Source: Pseudomonadota bacterium (GTDB taxonomy: Bacteria; Pseudomonadota; Alphaproteobacteria; Micropepsales; Micropepsaceae). Taken from it: DNA of 64,000 nucleotides. How positions within the stretch are numbered: position 1 is the first letter of the stretch; each line of letters opens with the position of its first letter. The notes beneath the pieces are model-generated. The model was given only the letters and a program-made list of their open reading frames with translations, was not told the DNA's origin and ran no database searches. The position numbers were made by a program, and so were the translations under genes. The stretch spans positions 1-64,000 of the forward strand of contig JACQDN010000007.1 of the NCBI GenBank assembly GCA_016201105.1. Reading direction: 5' to 3'. This document shows, piece after piece, positions 61,517 to 64,000 of the stretch.

Positions 61517-62074
61517 TCAACGGAAATAGACCGGAAGATCCCTCAGGCACGGATGCGCTCTGTCCCTTTGCGAAACGATCGCGGCTTCGCGCGGCAGCTT
61601 CCAATCGATCGACAGATCGGGATCGCACCATAGCAGACCGCGCTCGTGATCCCCGCTGTAGTAGCCGCTCACTTTGTAAAACACTTCCGTGTGCGGCTCC
61701 AACGTCACAAAACCATGGGCGAATCCTTCGGGCACGAAAATCTGTTTTCCCGAGCTTGCGCTCAGTTCGAGCGTCACGTGGCGGGCGAACGTTGGAGAGC
61801 TTTTGCGGATATCGACGACGACATCCAGGATGGAGCCTTTGAGCACGCGAACCAGCTTGGCTTGCGCCATCGGCGGAATTTGAAAATGCAGCCCGCGCAA
61901 GGTGCCGCGCGATGCCGACGCGGATTGATTGTCCTGCACGAACTCGACGTCGCGCGCCGCCGCGGGAAAATCCTGTTTTTTGAACGTTTCGCTGAACCAG
62001 CCGCGATCGTCCTGCCGCCGTTCGGGCGTCAACGTCCAGACTTCGGGTATTTCCAAAAGCTCGATCGCCGACAT
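61517..62074 (-). CDS. rmlC: dTDP-4-dehydrorhamnose 3,5-epimerase
   Basis: About 185 residues. EVWTLTPERRQDDRGWFSETF, FVQDNQSASASRGTLRGLHF, VVDIRKSSPTF, IFVPEGFAHGFVTLE and CDPDLSIDWKLP are RmlC hallmarks; the catalytic His lies in GLHFQ. The ATG at 62074 is preferred; an in-frame start at 62257 would add an unrelated 61-residue extension. First rhamnose gene of the operon, 35 bases after the GT2 stop. Confidence 0.94.
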   Translation of the reverse strand: MSAIELLEIPEVWTLTPERRQDDRGWFSETFKKQDFPAAARDVEFVQDNQSASASRGTLRGLHFQIPPMAQAKLVRVLKGSILDVVVDIRKSSPTFARHVTLELSASSGKQIFVPEGFAHGFVTLEPHTEVFYKVSGYYSGDHERGLLWCDPDLSIDWKLPREAAIVSQRDRAHPCLRDLPVYFR

Positions 62075-62109
62075 GCGGGTTCGACAGCCAACTTGCGCCG
62101 CCGCGCACT

Positions 62110-63093
62110 CTACAGCGACGAAGGAGAAGCGCCTACCAGACCGCCGGCCTTTTCGAAGACCACGCGCAACGCCAAACGGATGGCCTGAAGAAATTGCGCC
62201 CCAAACGTTAACGGCCCCATCCCGATGTGCCTGGCATGCCGGCGCGCTCCGCGCCATTCCTCGAGCGCCAGTCCAAACTCGCGAGTGAGCAACGCGCGGC
62301 GCAACACAAGCTCGAGGTGCATCTGGACCAGACGCCGGTCCATGGCCGCGCCGGTTTTTGCGGACACGAACGGCCTGATGGCCGCCAATGACGTGCGGCG
62401 CGCCAGAAGAGCTTGGGTGGCCCCCATGCGGCTATAGGTGCTTCCGCCATGCACCCGGTAGACGCCGAAGAGTTCGGGCATGCACTTGAGGGTGCCGCGC
62501 TCGGCGAGCAACACCCACAGCGGCAGGTCCTGAAACGTCAGGCCGATCAGGGCCTGCAGCTCTTCGGCCCTGAGAATTTTGCGGAACACCGCCGTCATGG
62601 TGGTGATGGGGTTTCGCTTCAGGAAAAACGCCCCGTCCGCGATATCTTCGACCGGTCCGGCAAGCTTCACGCGCGCCGCGCCCGTCTTTTCCATCAGCAT
62701 GATCGCGTTGTGGTAGCAAAGGACGCAGCCCGGATCGCTCTGCAGCAGCGCGATCTGCTTGGCGAGCTTATCGCGGCTGAGCCAGTAGTCGTCGCTGTCC
62801 AGCATCGCGATGAATTCGCCGCGGCAATGCGCGTAGGCGTGATGAAAATTGCTTCCGATGCCCAAACGTTTGCCCGAGCTTACGTCTCTGACGAGGCCCG
62901 GATGTTCGCCCTCCAGCTGTTTGACGATCGATCGCGTCGCGTCGGAAGACCCGTCGTCGCTGATCACGATTTCGATGGGAAAAGAGCGCTCCTGATCCAG
63001 GATGCTCTGAACCGCTTGACGTATGAACGCCTCATGGTTGTAGGTAATCATGAGCACGCTGACGAGCGGCGGCAATTCGCCGGACGCACTCAC
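62110..63093 (-). CDS. Family 2 (GT-A) glycosyltransferase
   Basis: 327 residues. SVLMITYNHEAFIRQAVQSI, EIVISDDGSSDATRSI and FIAMLDSDDYWLSRDKLAK give the GT2 core; ITTMTAVFRKIL and FQDLPLWVLLAERGTLKC closely match the gene at 55963, its probable paralogue. The two flank the rml/wzx block. It heads the operon. Donor and acceptor unknown, though dTDP-rhamnose is a plausible donor. Confidence 0.84.
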   Translation of the reverse strand: MSASGELPPLVSVLMITYNHEAFIRQAVQSILDQERSFPIEIVISDDGSSDATRSIVKQLEGEHPGLVRDVSSGKRLGIGSNFHHAYAHCRGEFIAMLDSDDYWLSRDKLAKQIALLQSDPGCVLCYHNAIMLMEKTGAARVKLAGPVEDIADGAFFLKRNPITTMTAVFRKILRAEELQALIGLTFQDLPLWVLLAERGTLKCMPELFGVYRVHGGSTYSRMGATQALLARRTSLAAIRPFVSAKTGAAMDRRLVQMHLELVLRRALLTREFGLALEEWRGARRHARHIGMGPLTFGAQFLQAIRLALRVVFEKAGGLVGASPSSL

Positions 63094-63629
63094 GGCACGA
63101 CCTCATTGGGCACTATCTCAGAGCGAAGAACGACCACCAACTGCACAAATCCTGAGCAACCATCAGCGCACCGGGCCGGTGCCGAGAAGCGAACCCGAAA
63201 TAGCTGCGCGCCACGCTACCCTATTCGCCGGTTCGCAGAAACGGAGCACGGTAGGTTTTTCGTGTCGCGGGGGAACGGCGACGAAGAACATAATGAAGAG
63301 GAAATTGGTAAAGGCACCGTAGCACGCGAAGACAGCGACAAAATCGACCCCATTTGTTACGATATTTGATTGGGATTTGAGAATTGAAACCGAGCGCCGG
63401 TTATTTCGGGAACACAAGCCACTCCACCAAAGTGGCGAACATCACGCTCAGTCCCCAGACGATCCAATCCCACCGGCGCATTCGCCGGGACAGCAGTGGA
63501 AGGCCCGAAATTACCCCATCCAGCAGGCGAACCACCGCTTCGATCACGTCGCATCGCACCCGATCGAACCCGATTGTAGAGATGGGTGCAGACCCGGCAT
63601 CATGCAACGCCCATCCATCGAGTCCCCCC
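63094..63629. other. Intergenic region with a weak small frame
   Basis: These 536 bases separate the GT2 gene start (minus) from a hydrolase start (plus), so promoters for both are expected. The only protein-like frame is a possible tiny membrane protein at 63401-63643. The rest shows no recognisable gene, RNA or repeat. Confidence 0.5.
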
Positions 63630-63643
63630 ATGCAAGGCCCCAC
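63401..63643 (-). CDS. Possible small membrane protein
   Basis: The frame allows up to 80 residues, but the first part is composed like random GC-rich DNA and its start overlaps the hydrolase gene by 14 bases. The C-terminal end has a membrane-like segment (WDWIVWGLSVMFATLVEWLVF) after an in-frame ATG at 63478. No family, ribosome-binding site or partner was seen. Weakly supported. Confidence 0.25.
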   Translation of the reverse strand: MGPCMGGLDGWALHDAGSAPISTIGFDRVRCDVIEAVVRLLDGVISGLPLLSRRMRRWDWIVWGLSVMFATLVEWLVFPK

Positions 63644-64000
63644 TTCCCATCTCTATTTCTCCCAGCGCCTGCGCCTGCACTATGTCGACTGGGGCAACGA
63701 AGACGCCCCTGCCCTGCTTCTCATCCATGGTGGGCGCGATCATTGCCGCAATTGGGATTGGGTCGCCGAGCGCCTCGCCGACCGCTATCACATCATCGCG
63801 CCCGATCTGCGCGGCCATGGCGACAGCGATTGGGCGCAAGGCGGCGGCTATAACGAGCTCAACTACGTCTACGACATCGCCCAGCTGGTGCATCAGAAGA
63901 AGATGGCGCCGGTGACGATCATCGCCCATTCGCTGGGCGGCTCCATCGCGCTGCTCTATTCCGGCCTCTTCCCCGAGACGGTGAAGAAGGTGGTGGCGAT
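63630..64000 (+). CDS. Alpha/beta hydrolase, start only
   Basis: The gene runs off the window; about 123 residues are visible. The segments LHYVDWGNEDAPALLLIHGG (oxyanion region HGG), IIAPDLRGHGDS, and the nucleophile elbow AHSLGGS (G-x-S-x-G type) are classical for alpha/beta hydrolases. Start at the ATG at 63630. Substrate unknown; acid and His of the triad lie outside the window. Confidence 0.8.
   Translation, partial: MQGPTSHLYFSQRLRLHYVDWGNEDAPALLLIHGGRDHCRNWDWVAERLADRYHIIAPDLRGHGDSDWAQGGGYNELNYVYDIAQLVHQKKMAPVTIIAHSLGGSIALLYSGLFPETVKKVVA

Noticed and set aside
1..64000. CRISPR arrays, tRNA or rRNA genes, and insertion sequences
   Set aside because: I saw no regularly spaced repeats, no cloverleaf-like sequence, no rRNA segments and no transposase motif in any frame.

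Overview
The window is about 64 kb of GC-rich bacterial DNA dominated by surface-polysaccharide genes. Gene style, palindromic intergenic repeats and neighbours such as the transglutaminase-like cysteine peptidase, DUF47/Pit pair and Baeyer-Villiger-type monooxygenase suggest an alphaproteobacterium. That is an inference; no rRNA or other phylogenetic marker is present.

Layout. (1) 148-20223, minus strand: one long run of tightly packed genes. It starts with a NusG/RfaH-type antiterminator, followed by a near-perfect ops element, then sialic-acid genes neuB-neuC-neuA, an unrecognised GT-B-like protein, glycosyltransferases, two FemAB-like proteins, a Wzx flippase, a sulfotransferase, two methyltransferases, polysaccharide deacetylases and a Wzy/O-antigen-ligase-type protein. 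neuB carries an in-frame TGA. (2) 20508-26578, plus strand: a polyprenyl-phosphate sugar-1-phosphate transferase with an altered motif, gmd and fcl (GDP-L-fucose), a type I ABC exporter and a GT2. (3) 26572-37295, mixed strands: more glycosyltransferases, an FkbM methyltransferase, a deacetylase, a cysteine peptidase, galE and a GT11 fucosyltransferase. (4) 37424-46849: DUF47/Pit phosphate uptake, a Nudix-like protein, secreted proteins, a flavin monooxygenase, a sterol-desaturase-family hydroxylase, an EF-hand protein and a methyltransferase. (5) 46945-54743, minus strand: a Dlt-like acylation operon. (6) 54872-63093: a GT4 on the plus strand, convergent with a rhamnose/flippase operon (GT2-rmlC-rmlB-rmlD-rmlA-wzx-GT2). 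(7) The right edge holds the start of an alpha/beta hydrolase.

How the genes work together. Regions 1, 2, 3 and 6 can supply CMP-sialic acid, GDP-fucose, dTDP-rhamnose and UDP-galactose. They can assemble a repeat unit on a polyprenyl carrier, export it by Wzx and/or the ABC exporter, polymerise it and decorate it with sulfate, methyl and possibly aminoacyl groups.

The most interesting system is region 5. Two adenylate-forming enzymes (one with a C-terminal carrier domain, one fused to a zinc-ribbon/methyltransferase-like N-terminus), a DltD-like SGNH protein, an MBOAT and a previously easy-to-miss 45-residue membrane microprotein overlap one another end to start. The microprotein ends in F-R-Y-L-G-L, resembling the C-terminal acyl-shuttle hexapeptide known from the Dlt pathway. 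I infer an envelope-acylation machine with an unknown acyl group and acceptor.
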